From contig NZ_AULH01000010.1 of assembly GCF_000425185.1 (NCBI RefSeq), forward strand, positions 1-64,000: DNA of 64,000 nucleotides, read 5' to 3'. How positions within the stretch are numbered: position 1 is the stretch's first letter; the number at the start of each line of letters is the position of its first letter. Below, in pieces: positions 27,197 through 39,489 of this stretch. The notes under the pieces are model-generated. The model had not been told where the DNA came from, made no database searches, and was given only the letters and a program-made list of their open reading frames with translations. The stretch comes from Pleomorphomonas koreensis DSM 23070 (lineage in GTDB: Bacteria; Pseudomonadota; Alphaproteobacteria; Rhizobiales; Pleomorphomonadaceae). A program made the position numbers and the translations under genes.

Positions 27197-27236
27197 GCAT
27201 CGGGCCGAAAAGTGCCGGCACCTTTCGGCCCGATGC
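27197..27236. repeat. Intergenic palindrome of the GCATCGG...CCGATGC type
   Basis: GCATCGGGCCGAAA (27197-27210) is the perfect inverse of TTTCGGCCCGATGC (27223-27236), with AGTGCCGGCACC between. The same outer and inner words recur in the element at 62390-62434, so the two belong to one scattered repeat family. Confidence 0.75.
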
Positions 27237-27328
27237 GACCCAACGAAGCAACCCGGCATCTGGCGACCGCGCGAGCCGATTGTCAACGCCTTGCGGGCGC
27301 GCGTCCCAATGCCCATAATCGGCGAACC

Positions 27329-27952
27329 ATGGACTCCACTTCCAAGCTCTTCGAGAAAATCCGGATCAAGCCGGACAAGGAAAGCGTCGCCCGCGACCAG
27401 TTCCCGCCCTGCGAGTGGGAGGGTTGCAGCGGCGCCGGCGCCTATCGCGCCCCGAAGGGCCGCGGCCGCGAGGGGCAGTATCACCACTTCTGCCTCGAGC
27501 ACGTGCAGCTCTACAACAAGTCCTACAACTACTTCTCGGGCATGGGCGACGATGCCGTCATCGCCTTCCAGAAGGACGCCATCACCGGCCACCGGCCGAC
27601 CTGGACGGTGTCGGTCAACCGCTGGGGCCAGACCGATCCCAATGCCGGCCGTCGCGGCCGGCCGGCCGAGCCGACCTACAACGACCCGTTCGGCGTGTTC
27701 CACGGCTCGCGGGCCGGCGGCATGCGGGCCGAGCCGGAAGAGCCGCGCCGCCACCTGTCGCCGATGACCCAGCGGGCCTTCGAGACGCTGCATCTCGAAG
27801 CCGGCGTCTCCCGCGAGGAGATCAAGGCGCAGTACAAGACGATGGTCAAACGCCATCACCCGGACGCCAACGGCGGCGATCGTTCCTCAGAGGAACGGTT
27901 GCGGGAGATCATCCAAGCCTATAATTACCTGAAGACCGCCGGTTTCTGTTGA
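27329..27952 (+). CDS. J-domain (DnaJ-like) protein
   Basis: This 207-aa protein has a C-terminal J domain of about 60 residues, with the HPD motif in 'MVKRHHPDANGGDRSSEERL' and the preceding helix 'AFETLHLEAGVSREEIKAQY'. The N-terminal 140 residues include a conserved Cys pair in 'PPCEWEGCSGAGAYRAP' and a 'HHFCLEHVQLYNKSYNYFSG' stretch, a set typical of alphaproteobacterial J-proteins found before cobS. It would present clients to DnaK. The ATG at 27329 begins the conserved part; upstream open frame crosses the palindromes and is not used. Confidence 0.92.
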   Translation: MDSTSKLFEKIRIKPDKESVARDQFPPCEWEGCSGAGAYRAPKGRGREGQYHHFCLEHVQLYNKSYNYFSGMGDDAVIAFQKDAITGHRPTWTVSVNRWGQTDPNAGRRGRPAEPTYNDPFGVFHGSRAGGMRAEPEEPRRHLSPMTQRAFETLHLEAGVSREEIKAQYKTMVKRHHPDANGGDRSSEERLREIIQAYNYLKTAGFC

Positions 27953-28018
27953 CCGGCCGCATATTCCCGTTTTGACGGAGCGACTTCCTCCCTCCGCTTG
28001 GTCGCTCCAGGAGGTCTC

Positions 28019-29002
28019 ATGGTTCAGCAGACGTATGCCGCGCCGCTGCCCGATATCCGGGTCTCGGTCCGCGAGGTGTTCGGTATCGACACCGACATCG
28101 AGGTTCCCGCCTATTCCCAAGCCGACGAGCACGTGCCCGATCTCGACCCGGACTACCTGTTCGACCGGGCGACGACGCTGGCCATCCTGGCCGGCTTCTC
28201 GCACAACCGCCGCGTCATGGTGTCCGGCTATCACGGCACCGGCAAGTCGACGCATATCGAGCAGGTGGCCGCCCGCCTCAACTGGCCGCTCGTCCGCGTC
28301 AACCTCGACAGCCACATCAGCCGCATCGACCTGATCGGCAAGGACGCCATCGTGCTGCGCGACGGCAAGCAGGTCACCGAGTTCCGCGACGGCATCCTGC
28401 CCTGGGCCTTGCAGAACAACGTGGCGCTGGTGTTCGACGAATACGACGCCGGCCGTCCCGACGTGATGTTCGTCATCCAGCGCGTGCTGGAAGTGGCCGG
28501 CAAGCTGACGCTGCTCGACCAGAACCGGGTCATCCGGCCGCATCCGGCCTTCCGCCTGTTCGCCACCGCCAACACCGTCGGCCTCGGCGACACCTCGGGC
28601 CTCTACCACGGCACGCAGCAGATCAACCAGGGTCAGATGGACCGCTGGTCGATCGTCACCACGCTCAACTACCTGCCGCACGACCACGAGGTGGGCATCA
28701 TCCTGGCCAAGGCCAAGAGCTTCACCGGGCCGGAGGGTCGCGACGCCATCTCCAAGATGGTGCGCGTCGCCGACATGACGCGCTCGGCCTTCGTCAACGG
28801 CGACATCTCCACGGTGATGAGCCCGCGCACGGTGCTGACCTGGGCCGAGAACGCCGCGATCTTCGGCGACGTCGGCTTCGCCTTCCGCCTGACCTTCCTC
28901 AACAAGTGCGACGAGACCGAGCGGATGCAGGTGGCCGAGTTCTACCAGCGCTGCTTCGGCAGGGAACTGCCGGAGAGCGCCGCCAACATCCTGCTCGGCT
29001 GA
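28019..29002 (+). CDS. cobS: Cobaltochelatase subunit CobS
   Basis: This 327-aa AAA+ ATPase of the MoxR-like group works with CobT and CobN to insert cobalt into hydrogenobyrinate a,c-diamide in aerobic cobalamin synthesis. Walker A '[18 protein letters not shown]', Walker B '[17 protein letters not shown]' and the sensor segment '[14 protein letters not shown]' are present. AGGAGG precedes the ATG at 28019. CobT follows 19 bases later. CobN is not in the window; in Hyphomicrobiales cobS-cobT are often apart from the main cob cluster. Confidence 0.97.
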   Translation: MVQQTYAAPLPDIRVSVREVFGIDTDIEVPAYSQADEHVPDLDPDYLFDRATTLAILAGFSHNRRVMVSGYHGTGKSTHIEQVAARLNWPLVRVNLDSHISRIDLIGKDAIVLRDGKQVTEFRDGILPWALQNNVALVFDEYDAGRPDVMFVIQRVLEVAGKLTLLDQNRVIRPHPAFRLFATANTVGLGDTSGLYHGTQQINQGQMDRWSIVTTLNYLPHDHEVGIILAKAKSFTGPEGRDAISKMVRVADMTRSAFVNGDISTVMSPRTVLTWAENAAIFGDVGFAFRLTFLNKCDETERMQVAEFYQRCFGRELPESAANILLG

Positions 29003-29021
29003 CCGGCGCGGAGACGGCGAC

Positions 29022-30935
29022 ATGGCGCATCCCGACACGCAGAAGGGCGGCCCGCCGGCCGTCGAGCCGTTCAGAAAAGCGGTGACGACGGCGATGCGGG
29101 CGATTTCCGGCGACGGCGAACTGGAGGTGGTGTTCGCCGCCGACCGGCCGTCGCTCAACGGCCACAAGGCGCGCGTGCCCGATCCGCCGCGCCGGCCCAC
29201 CGCCTTCGACGTCGCCGTGACGCGCGGCGCCGGCGACGCGCTGGCGCTCAGGCTCGCCTGCCATAACGAGGCGGTGCACCGCACCTACCTGCCGGAGGGG
29301 GCGAAGGCCAAGGCGGTGTTCGACGCCGTCGAGCAGGCCCGCTGCGAGGCGCTCGGCGCCCGTGCCATGCCCGGCGTCGCCGGCAATCTCGCCGCCATGC
29401 TGGAGGAGCGCTATCTCCGGCCCAATCTGCAGCACATCGAGAGCCGCGACGACGCGCCGCTATCGGAGGCGGTGGCGCTCTTGGTGCGCGAGAAGCTGAC
29501 CGGCGCGCCGCCGCCGAAAAGCGCCCAAGGGGTGGTGGAGGCCTGGCGCGAGTTCATCGAGGCGCGGGCCGGCTCCGATCTCGACGGCCTCGCCGACGCC
29601 ATCTCCAGCCAGCAAGCCTTCGCCCGCGCCACGCGCAACCTGCTCGCCAGCCTGGAGATGGGCGACGAACTCGGCGGCGACCCCGACGAGGACCAGAACC
29701 AGGAGGGCGAGCGGCAGGAGGCCGAGGACGCCGAAGCCTCGGCCGAGCCGAGCGAGGACGCCGAGGCCGACCAGACGGCGGCCCGCGAGCGCGAGGTGGC
29801 CGGCGACGACGAGGAGTCCACCGACGGCGACGCCGAATCGGAGATGTCGGACGATCCCGGCGACTTCGACGAGGAGGACGATTCGCGCGATCCCGGCGAG
29901 GCCAAGCGGCCGGAGCTGCCGTTTTCCAACCAGCCGCCCGCCAGCGACTACAAGGTGTTCACCCAGAAGTTCGACGAGGTGACGCGGCCGGAGGACGTCT
30001 GCGACGGCGCCGAACTCGACCGGCTGCGCGGCCTTCTCGACAAGCAGCTCGCCAATCTGGCCGGCGTGGTGGCGCGGCTCGCCAACCGCCTGCAGCGCCG
30101 CCTGATGGCCCAGCAGAACCGCGCCTGGGATTTCGATATCGAGGAAGGCATCCTCGATACCGCCCGCATCACCCGCGTCGTCACCGATCCCCTGGCGCCG
30201 CTGGCCTTCAAGATGGAGCGCGACACCGATTTCCGCGACACGGTGGTGACGCTGTTGATCGACAATTCCGGCTCGATGCGCGGCCGGCCGATCACCGTCG
30301 CCGCCGCCTGCGCCGACATCCTCGCCCGTACGCTCGAACGCTGCGGCGTCAAGGTGGAGATCCTCGGCTTCACCACCAAGGCCTGGAAGGGCGGGCAGTC
30401 GCGCGAGACCTGGCTCGCCGCCGGCAAGCCGGCCGGCCCCGGCCGGCTCAACGACCTGCGCCACATCGTCTACAAGCCGGCCGACGCGCCCTGGCGGCGG
30501 GCGCGGCGCAATCTCGGCCTGATGATGCGCGAGGGGCTCCTGAAAGAGAACATCGACGGCGAGGCGCTCGACTGGGCGCATCAGCGCCTGCTCGCCCGGC
30601 CGGAGAACCGCCGCATCCTGATGATGATCTCCGACGGCGCGCCGGTCGACGATTCGACGCTGTCGGTCAATCCCGGCAACTATCTCGAACGCCACCTGCG
30701 CTACGTCATCGAGGAGATCGAGGAGCGCTCGCCGGTGGAACTGATCGCCATCGGCATCGGCCACGACGTGACGCGCTTCTACAAGCGCGCCGTCACCATC
30801 GTCGACGTCGAGGAACTGGCCGGCGCCATGACCGACCAGCTCGCTTCGCTGTTCGAGGAGCAGCCGACGCAGAAGGCGATCCGCGCCGGCGGCAAGCCGA
30901 AGCGCCGCCGCGTCTCGTCGCTGGGCCTTGCATGA
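29022..30935 (+). CDS. cobT: Cobaltochelatase subunit CobT
   Basis: This 637-aa partner of CobS has an N-terminal CobT domain, a long acidic linker (about residues 225-300, mostly Glu, Asp and Ala), and a C-terminal von Willebrand A domain whose metal-ion site starts '[20 protein letters not shown]' (DxSxS). The ATG has GGAG-type sequence upstream. CobS and CobT form a ring complex that drives cobalt insertion by CobN. Its stop overlaps the start of the phytase-like esterase gene (ATGA), so at least four genes from cobS on may form one operon. Confidence 0.97.
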   Translation: MAHPDTQKGGPPAVEPFRKAVTTAMRAISGDGELEVVFAADRPSLNGHKARVPDPPRRPTAFDVAVTRGAGDALALRLACHNEAVHRTYLPEGAKAKAVFDAVEQARCEALGARAMPGVAGNLAAMLEERYLRPNLQHIESRDDAPLSEAVALLVREKLTGAPPPKSAQGVVEAWREFIEARAGSDLDGLADAISSQQAFARATRNLLASLEMGDELGGDPDEDQNQEGERQEAEDAEASAEPSEDAEADQTAAREREVAGDDEESTDGDAESEMSDDPGDFDEEDDSRDPGEAKRPELPFSNQPPASDYKVFTQKFDEVTRPEDVCDGAELDRLRGLLDKQLANLAGVVARLANRLQRRLMAQQNRAWDFDIEEGILDTARITRVVTDPLAPLAFKMERDTDFRDTVVTLLIDNSGSMRGRPITVAAACADILARTLERCGVKVEILGFTTKAWKGGQSRETWLAAGKPAGPGRLNDLRHIVYKPADAPWRRARRNLGLMMREGLLKENIDGEALDWAHQRLLARPENRRILMMISDGAPVDDSTLSVNPGNYLERHLRYVIEEIEERSPVELIAIGIGHDVTRFYKRAVTIVDVEELAGAMTDQLASLFEEQPTQKAIRAGGKPKRRRVSSLGLA

Positions 30936-31948
30936 GGGGCGGCCGGGCGCTTCTCGCCGCCCTTCTCCTCCTCGCCCCGGCGGCGGCCGCCGCCGCCGAT
31001 CTTGCCGCGAAGATCATTGCCCGGCCGCTGGCCGGCTTCTCGGTGACCGAGCCGGGCCGAACGCGCTTCGGCCGCCTCGACTTCGTCGGCGGCTTCGAGG
31101 TCCGCTCCGACCGGCGCGAGGTCGGCGGCCTCTCCGGCCTGGTGGTGTCGGAGGCCGGCCGGCGCCTCCTGTCGCTCAGCGACGACGGCCTGATGCTGGT
31201 GGCCGCCATCGACCGCGACGCGGCCGGCCGGCCGGTCGGGCTGTCGGAGGCGCGCATTCGCCGCCTCGCCACCACAAAGGGGCCGCTGCCGCGCAGCAAG
31301 GTCCAGTCCGACACCGAGGGGTTGGATCTCTACGTCGGTCCGGACGGCCGGCCGTCCGGCGTCGTCTCGTTCGAGCAGCGGCCGGCGGTGATGGTCGGGC
31401 CGGTTGACGCCGACGGCTTCATCGGCGCCGTCTCGGCGATCGACCTGCCGAGGGAGGTCCGCCTCCTCCAGCCCAACCGCGGCCTCGAATCGGTGGCGGC
31501 GCTGCCGGCCGGCAGCGGCCTTGCCGGCCGCTTCGTCATCCTCGGCGAGGAGGCGGAACGGGGAGCGGGCACCGAAAACCCGCCCGGCTGGGTGATCGGC
31601 GGCAAGGCGCCGCTGGCCTTCCGCGTCCGCCGCACCGGCGGCTACGACCTCACCGACGCCAAGGTCGGGCCGGATGGCCGGCTCTACGTGCTCGAACGCA
31701 AGTTCTCGTTCGTCGGTGGCTTCGGGGCGCGCATCCGCGTCTTCCGCCTCGCCGACATCCGGCAGGGTGCCGTCATCGACGGTGAGGTCGTCATGGAGGC
31801 CAGCATGACCGAACAGATCGACAACATGGAGGGGCTGTCGATCTGGCGGACCGACAGCGGCGAGACGCGGCTGTCGCTGATCTCCGACGACAACCGGCTG
31901 TTTCTGCAGCGGACGCTCTACCTCGAATTCCGCCTCAGGGCGCCATGA
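30932..31948 (+). CDS. Exported esterase-like activity of phytase family protein
   Basis: This 338-aa protein has a Sec signal peptide ('[20 protein letters not shown]', cleaved near residue 22) and a phytase-like (PF13449-type) beta-propeller domain. Typical segments are '[20 protein letters not shown]', '[20 protein letters not shown]', '[11 protein letters not shown]' and '[20 protein letters not shown]'. Biochemical function of the family is poorly settled; phosphatase or esterase activity is inferred by fold. It overlaps cobT upstream and the Rsm22-like gene downstream by four bases each. Confidence 0.85.
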   Translation: MRGGRALLAALLLLAPAAAAAADLAAKIIARPLAGFSVTEPGRTRFGRLDFVGGFEVRSDRREVGGLSGLVVSEAGRRLLSLSDDGLMLVAAIDRDAAGRPVGLSEARIRRLATTKGPLPRSKVQSDTEGLDLYVGPDGRPSGVVSFEQRPAVMVGPVDADGFIGAVSAIDLPREVRLLQPNRGLESVAALPAGSGLAGRFVILGEEAERGAGTENPPGWVIGGKAPLAFRVRRTGGYDLTDAKVGPDGRLYVLERKFSFVGGFGARIRVFRLADIRQGAVIDGEVVMEASMTEQIDNMEGLSIWRTDSGETRLSLISDDNRLFLQRTLYLEFRLRAP

Positions 31949-32940
31949 GCGATCGCCGCCTGCCCCCGGCGCTGGCCGCCGCGGTGGCCGAGCGGGCGCA
32001 GCCGTCCGACCTCGGAGCCGCGGCCGCCCTGTTGTCGGCCGGCTATCGCGCCAACCGGCCGTCGCGACAGGCGGTGCCCGACGCCGCCGGCGTTGCCGCC
32101 TATGCGGCGAGCCGCATGCCGGCCACCTATGCGGCGGTGACCGCCGCCCTCGATCGTCTCGATGCGGCACGGCCGGATTTCGCGCCGCAAAGCCTGCTCG
32201 ACCTCGGCGCCGGACCGGGCACGGCGAGCTGGGCGGCGGCAAGCCGGTGGCCATCGGTCGCCGCGGTGACCATGGTGGAAGGCAGCGCCGACTTCCGGGC
32301 TCTCGCCGTCGAACTTGCCAGCGCCGGGCCGCCGGCCATCCGCGATGCCGATATCCGCTCCGGCGACATCAGCCGGTCTTCCGGCCTACCGGACGGGCGG
32401 TTCGACCTGGCGGTCGTCGCCTATGCGCTGACCGAGCTGGATCTTGCGGCCGCTGAAAGCCTGGTGGCGGCGCTGGTCGGCCGGGCCGATCGCATCGTCA
32501 TCGTCGAGCCGGGAACGCCGCGCGACCACGGCCGGCTGATGGCGGTGCGGCAGGCGGCACTCGCCAGGGGAGCCCGCATCCTGGCGCCCTGTCCGCACGC
32601 CGGTCCCTGTCCGCTCTCCGATGGCGACTGGTGCCACACCTCGGTGCGCGTCGAGCGGAGCCGCGTCCACAAGCGCCTCAAGGGTGGCACGGTGCCGTTC
32701 GAGGACGAGCGCTACGCCTATCTGGTGCTGGAATCGCCGGGAGCGGTGGTGGCCGGACATGGCGACGGCGGCCGCATCCTGCGGCCGCCGCGCGCCTTCA
32801 AGCACGAGATCGTCTTCGCCCTCTGCCGGCCCGATGGCTCGCTCGGCGAGGCGCGCGTGCCGAGCCGCGACCGGGCCGCCTTCAAGGCGGCCGGCAAGCT
32901 CGGCTGGGGTGATCTTTTACCGGAAGACCTCAGTTCCTGA
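31945..32940 (+). CDS. Rsm22-family small-ribosomal-subunit methyltransferase
   Basis: This 331-aa protein has a class I SAM-binding motif 'SLLDLGAGPGTASWAAASRW' and the C-terminal Rsm22/METTL17 signature: a cysteine set 'CPHAGPCPLSDGDWCH' and 'RSRVHKRLKGGTVPFEDERY'. In mitochondrial homologues this cysteine set belongs to an iron-sulfur site and the protein assists small-subunit assembly; the same is inferred here. The last 11 bases overlap the convergent transporter gene. Confidence 0.92.
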   Translation: MSDRRLPPALAAAVAERAQPSDLGAAAALLSAGYRANRPSRQAVPDAAGVAAYAASRMPATYAAVTAALDRLDAARPDFAPQSLLDLGAGPGTASWAAASRWPSVAAVTMVEGSADFRALAVELASAGPPAIRDADIRSGDISRSSGLPDGRFDLAVVAYALTELDLAAAESLVAALVGRADRIVIVEPGTPRDHGRLMAVRQAALARGARILAPCPHAGPCPLSDGDWCHTSVRVERSRVHKRLKGGTVPFEDERYAYLVLESPGAVVAGHGDGGRILRPPRAFKHEIVFALCRPDGSLGEARVPSRDRAAFKAAGKLGWGDLLPEDLSS

Positions 32941-33475
32941 GCGGCTGATAAGGCTTCACCCAGTTCATCAGGCTGGCGTAGGGCAACAGCGAGGCGATCG
33001 CCACGGCCATCTTCACCGAGAAGTCGCCGAGCGCCCAGGTGGTCCAGGGCAGGCCGGAGCCGGCGAAGGCAATCGAGAAGAAGATCGCCGTGTCGAGCGC
33101 CGAGCCGATCGACGAGGAGACGAGCGGCGCCCGCCACCAGGAGCCGGAGCGCAGCCGGTTGAAGACGGTGACGTCGAGCAGTTGCGCGCACAGGAAGGCG
33201 GTGCCGGAGGCCAGCGCGATGCGCGGCTCGGACAGCCAGACCGACAGCAGCACGGCGATGGCGAAGCCGACGTAGACGACGCGGCGGGTCTTCGCCGGTC
33301 CGAACCAGCGGTTGGTCAGGTCGGTCACCAGGAAGGCGAAGGGGTAGGTGAAGGCGCCCCAGGTGAGGAGGTCGCCGAGCCCGAAGGGCGTGAAGGGATA
33401 CTGGACGAGGATGTTGGAGGCGACGACGGTGGCAACCATCGCCAGCACCGACGGGATGAGGCGTCTATCGAACAT
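32930..33475 (-). CDS. Queuosine-precursor (VUT/YhhQ-family) transporter
   Basis: This 181-aa inner-membrane protein has about six hydrophobic segments and the VUT-family landmark 'AFLVTDLTNRWFGPAKTRRV' near residues 45-65. YhhQ-type proteins import queuosine precursors such as preQ0/preQ1. The ATG at 33475 ('MFDRRLIPSVLAMVATVVAS') gives the normal N-terminus; the open frame continues through the rpmB terminator region and is ignored. No convincing preQ1 riboswitch is visible in the 100 bases upstream. It overlaps the convergent Rsm22-like gene by 11 bases. Confidence 0.88.
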   Translation of the reverse strand: MFDRRLIPSVLAMVATVVASNILVQYPFTPFGLGDLLTWGAFTYPFAFLVTDLTNRWFGPAKTRRVVYVGFAIAVLLSVWLSEPRIALASGTAFLCAQLLDVTVFNRLRSGSWWRAPLVSSSIGSALDTAIFFSIAFAGSGLPWTTWALGDFSVKMAVAIASLLPYASLMNWVKPYQPLRN

Positions 33476-33580
33476 GTCCGAAAGTCTCCGGCAGAACAGA
33501 CCAGGCTTTGGCATCAGGAAACGGAGGCAGGGCCGCGAGGCCGGGCTCCGCGCGAGGTGTACCATCATAGGCACACATAG

Positions 33581-33613
33581 ACAAAGCCGCGATACCGTTC
33601 CCGGCATCGCGGC
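33581..33613 (-). terminator. Terminator downstream of rpmB
   Basis: GCCGCGATACCG (33586-33597) pairs with CGGCATCGCGGC (33602-33613) with one internal mismatch and loop TTCC. On the minus strand the stem is followed by TTTGT, just after the rpmB stop. Confidence 0.7.
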
Positions 33614-33640
33614 TCCGAATGGGCTGGCGTCGTCGGCCGA

Positions 33641-33940
33641 TCAGGCAGCGGCGGCGGCTTCGGCGGCCTTCTTCTCGATCTGCTTCTTGATCAGGCGGGC
33701 GCGCGGCGACAGCTCGTCGTCGCCGGCCTTGGCCAGGAAGGCATCGAGGCCGCCGCGGTGCTCGACCGAGCGCAGGGCGTTGGCGGAGATGCGCAGGCGC
33801 ACCGACTGGCCGAGCGTGTCGGACAGGAGCGTCACCGCCAGGAGGTTCGGCAGGAAGCGCCGCTTGGTCCTGTTGTTGGCGTGGCTGACGTTGTTGCCCG
33901 TCAGAACGGCCTTGCCGGTAAGTTCGCAGCGCCGGGCCAT
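33641..33940 (-). CDS. rpmB: 50S ribosomal protein L28
   Basis: This 99-aa protein is bL28 of the large ribosomal subunit. The N-terminus '[20 protein letters not shown]' and '[12 protein letters not shown]' are characteristic. Two ATG codons stand in tandem; the second (33940) gives the canonical [10 protein letters not shown] and has GAGGG at good distance. The C-terminal tail ends in a Lys/Glu/Ala-rich helix. It has its own promoter and terminator and is transcribed alone. Confidence 0.97.
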   Translation of the reverse strand: MARRCELTGKAVLTGNNVSHANNRTKRRFLPNLLAVTLLSDTLGQSVRLRISANALRSVEHRGGLDAFLAKAGDDELSPRARLIKKQIEKKAAEAAAAA

Positions 33941-34053
33941 CATACCCTCTTTTTCTGTTGGCGCGGGATCAAGGCCTTCAGGCCGCTCCTCGCGACGAAA
34001 TAAACCAAGGCACCGCTTGCATGCTGCCGGCGGCGCCGTTTCAAGTCGCGTTC

Positions 34054-34082
34054 CTATAGTCGCTCGCGGTCGGCTCCGTCAA
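34054..34082 (-). promoter_or_regulatory. rpmB: Predicted rpmB promoter
   Basis: On the minus strand TTGACG (34082-34077), 17 bases, then CTATAG (34059-34054). This matches the usual alphaproteobacterial housekeeping promoter (TTGAC-N17-CTATAT-like) and leaves a leader of roughly 105 bases before rpmB. Confidence 0.7.
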
Positions 34083-34165
34083 CCCCCGGAAGCGGCGCGG
34101 CGCCGGCAAAAATGCCGCCCGGCGGCGGGAGCGGGCGGCCGGAGCCGGTCACATTTCGCGCCTGG

Positions 34166-34190
34166 GGAACATCGAGGCTTCCGTCACGTT
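34166..34190 (+). promoter_or_regulatory. Predicted EcfG (general stress response) promoter
   Basis: GGAAC (34166-34170), exactly 16 bases, then CGTT (34187-34190). This is a perfect match to the EcfG consensus GGAAC-N16/17-CGTT of alphaproteobacteria and points at the DUF3108 gene. The transcript start would be near 34197. Confidence 0.65.
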
Positions 34191-34211
34191 AACCATCCGG
34201 TTACCATGACG
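34182..34211. promoter_or_regulatory. Imperfect palindrome over the stress promoter start
   Basis: CGTCACGTTAACC and GGTTACCATGACG are inverted repeats with two mismatches in 13 around ATCC. It overlaps the -10 and start of the EcfG-type promoter and could bind a regulator. Confidence 0.4.
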
Positions 34212-34358
34212 ACCGATCATCGGCGACGAGGCGGCTGGCGGATCGGCCGCCGCTCTGCGAAAAGCGGGCGGGAGCGCCCGCCAGAAATGGTCTTCAGAAA
34301 CGTCGTTCCGGCCGTCCGACGGCGGCCGAGGGGTGAGGACGGTGCGCCGTCCGCAAAC

Positions 34359-34363
34359 GGAGG
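34359..34363 (+). promoter_or_regulatory. Ribosome binding site for a GTG start
   Basis: GGAGG lies 7 bases before GTG 34371 (4 before GTG 34368) and decides the start of the DUF3108 gene directly ahead of its signal peptide. Confidence 0.65.
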
Positions 34364-34370
34364 TTCCGTG

Positions 34371-35216
34371 GTGGCTCGTGTCGAAACTCTCCCGCGTCGC
34401 TCGAAAGGCGCCCTGGCAACGGCGGCCTTCGCCGCCGCGCTCACCGCCGCGGTGCCGTCCGGCTCGGCGTCGGCGCGCGACGGCGAGGTGCAGGCCCTCT
34501 ACGCCGCCTCCTTCATGGGCATAGGCATTGCCAAGGGCTCGCTGTCGGTGAAGGTGGAGCGCGGCGCCTATGCCGCCAAGCTGCACATCTCGACCGCCGG
34601 CCTCGCCCGTATCGTCAGCTCCGAGGAGAGCTACATCGACGCCAAGGGCTATGTCGGCCGGTCCCTGGTGCCCGCCACCTACGAGCTGATGAGCCGCGGC
34701 GACAGCGTGACGCAGGTGTCGATGGCGCTCGGCGGCGGCAACGTCCGCAGCCTCCGGGCCATTCCCGAACTGATCGAGCGCGAGGACCGGGTTCCGGTGA
34801 CCTCGGCGGCCAAGCGCCACGTCGTCGATCCGCTGTCGGCGGCCATCCTGCCGATCGTCCGCGACGACAAGGACGTCTGCGACCGCACGCTGCCGATCTT
34901 CGACGGCTGGACGCGCTACGACATCAAGCTCAGCTATACCGGCACCGAGCCGGTCAACGTTCCCGGCTACAAGGGCGACGCCATCCGCTGCTCGGCCCGC
35001 TGGGTGCCGGTGGCCGGCCACCGCGAGGGCACCAAGTCCACCGAATACATGCGCGACAACCGCGACCTCGACGTCTGGTTCGTGCCGATGGCCGAGGGCA
35101 AGGTGATGCTGCCCTCGAAGATCTCGGTGAAGACCATGCGCGGGCTGCTGCTAGTGGTGGCCACCCAGTTCGGCGATCCGGCCAAGCTCGACAAGCTGGA
35201 GCAGGCCGCCAACTGA
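34371..35216 (+). CDS. Exported DUF3108-domain protein
   Basis: This 281-aa protein has a signal peptide ('ALATAAFAAALTAAVPSGSA' then SARDG) and a DUF3108 domain over most of its length: 'VQALYAASFMGIGIAKGSLS', 'SRGDSVTQVSMALGGGNV', 'VDPLSAAILPIV' and 'DVWFVPMAEGKVMLPSKISV'. Function of DUF3108 proteins is not established; they are periplasmic or outer-membrane linked. I choose GTG 34371 because of the GGAGG upstream and the position of the signal peptide. ATG 34206 is an alternative only nine bases from the predicted stress-promoter start. A strong terminator follows. Confidence 0.82.
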   Translation: MARVETLPRRSKGALATAAFAAALTAAVPSGSASARDGEVQALYAASFMGIGIAKGSLSVKVERGAYAAKLHISTAGLARIVSSEESYIDAKGYVGRSLVPATYELMSRGDSVTQVSMALGGGNVRSLRAIPELIEREDRVPVTSAAKRHVVDPLSAAILPIVRDDKDVCDRTLPIFDGWTRYDIKLSYTGTEPVNVPGYKGDAIRCSARWVPVAGHREGTKSTEYMRDNRDLDVWFVPMAEGKVMLPSKISVKTMRGLLLVVATQFGDPAKLDKLEQAAN

Positions 35217-35238
35217 ACGCCGGCAACCGGCCGTGATG

Positions 35239-35266
35239 AAAGCGCCCTCCGGGGCGCTTTTTTTGT
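35239..35266 (+). terminator. Rho-independent terminator of the DUF3108 gene
   Basis: AGCGCCC (35241-35247) pairs with GGGCGCT (35252-35258), extended by AA/TT, and is followed by a run of T. It is 23 bases after the stop codon. Confidence 0.88.
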
Positions 35267-35656
35267 TGCTGCTTCTGCCGTCCTTGCCGCCGTCTGTGCC
35301 GATCCGGGACAGAAGCGTTAACGCTTCGGTGACCGTGGCAGGCGATAAGAACCGCGGCCGGCCGATATCTTGTGCCGGCCTCAGTGGCGTCCGGCATATC
35401 TCGTCGGGGCAAAGCGGGAACATTGCCGTGTCGGCGATTCGGACCGCCTTCGTTCCCGCTCCGTCGAAGGGGTTAACGGCCGTGTCGTTCTACTTCCACG
35501 GTATAGTATAATTGGTTAACCATGATTTCGCTTTCGAGTCTTGGTCCTGTTCGGGGCTTGACATCGATTCCGATGCCGAATCGATCGACTCCCGCGCCAG
35601 AGTCGCGCGATTCAAGATGGTGCATCGAAGACTCCGGTGGGCGCGATATCTTGTGG

Positions 35657-35707
35657 GGAACGAATGCGGAATCTCTTGAAAATTGCGATTCGCCCCGCAT
35701 TCGTTCC
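35657..35707 (+). other. Long inverted repeat in the helicase leader
   Basis: GGAACGAATGCGG (35657-35669) is the exact inverse of CCGCATTCGTTCC (35695-35707). AATC (35670-35673) and GATT (35687-35690) extend the stem after a 4-base bulge, leaving a 13-base loop rich in A and T. It lies 115 bases before the helicase ATG. It could be an RNA structure in the 5' leader or a DNA-binding site. Confidence 0.55.
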
Positions 35708-35821
35708 TGTTTGATTCCTTTCCGGTTCGATCGCCATGCTTCCGCCGGTTTTTTCTGGCCTCTCGGCGGCGCTTTCGTATAGGGAAGACCACGCCCTCGC
35801 CGATCAACCGAACGGGACGCC

Positions 35822-39025
<3,204 letters not shown>

Positions 39026-39041
39026 GAGCTACGGGCGCCTC

Positions 39042-39410
39042 GTGTCGGATAGGCAGCGGATCGACAAGTGGCTGGTCTACGCGCGGGTGGTCAAGACGCG
39101 GACGCTCGGTCAGGCGCTCGCCGTCTCCGGACACGTGCGCCTCAACGGGCGCAAGATCGATGATCCCGCCCAGCCGGTGAAGGCCGGCGACGTGCTGACC
39201 ATCGGCCTTCACGGCCGGGTCAGGGTGCTGAAGGTGCTGGACTTCGCCGAGCGGCGCGGCTCGGCGACCGTCGCCTCGGCGCTCTACGAGGATCTGACGC
39301 CGCCCGAGGCGCCGTCCGCCGCGGGCGCTCTGCCGGTCGTCGAGGCCGGCGAGGGGCGGCCGACCAAACGTGACCGCCGCCGCTTCGACAAGCTGACCGA
39401 ACCGGACTGA
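39042..39410 (+). CDS. S4-domain RNA-binding protein (Hsp15/HslR-like)
   Basis: This 122-aa protein begins with an S4 RNA-binding domain: '[20 protein letters not shown]' and '[20 protein letters not shown]', followed by '[20 protein letters not shown]'. Hsp15-like proteins bind stalled 50S subunits with peptidyl-tRNA. The start is GTG 39042, 16 bases after the helicase stop, with a distant GGAG. The C-terminus is basic. Its place right after an RNA helicase supports a joint role in RNA or ribosome quality control. Confidence 0.9.
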   Translation: MSDRQRIDKWLVYARVVKTRTLGQALAVSGHVRLNGRKIDDPAQPVKAGDVLTIGLHGRVRVLKVLDFAERRGSATVASALYEDLTPPEAPSAAGALPVVEAGEGRPTKRDRRRFDKLTEPD

Positions 39411-39489
39411 AAGGCCGCCGATCGGCCTTGAATGGCGGGGGGAACTCCGCTACGCCAGCGTTCGACCGTGGAGATCAGGGTTTTCGCTC

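Larger units (their letters stand above)
33941..34370. other. Divergent regulatory region between rpmB and the DUF3108 gene
   Basis: This 430-base spacer contains no believable gene. It holds a leftward rpmB promoter (34054-34082), a rightward EcfG-type promoter (34166-34190), an imperfect palindrome (34182-34211) and, at its end, the ribosome site of the DUF3108 gene. Confidence 0.6.
35217..35821 (+). other. 605-base spacer before the Suv3-like helicase gene
   Basis: No gene is believed here. The left end holds the DUF3108 terminator. The rest is AT-richer than the surroundings, with GGTTAACC at 35514-35521, TTGACA at 35558-35563 without a good -10 partner, and a long inverted repeat at 35657-35707. 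The promoter of the helicase gene must lie in this spacer. Confidence 0.5.

Noticed and set aside
33476-33585. preQ1 riboswitch before the VUT-family transporter gene
   Set aside because: I see GC-rich short repeats but no clear hairpin plus A-rich tail typical of preQ1-I, nor a preQ1-II pattern.
35470-35521. TTAACC words as CtrA binding sites
   Set aside because: Half-sites occur singly or inverted and not at the TTAA-N7-TTAA spacing; not enough for a claim.
39457-39479. GGAAC...CGTT upstream of fdxA as a third EcfG promoter
   Set aside because: The spacer is 13 bases, too short for the 16-17 required.
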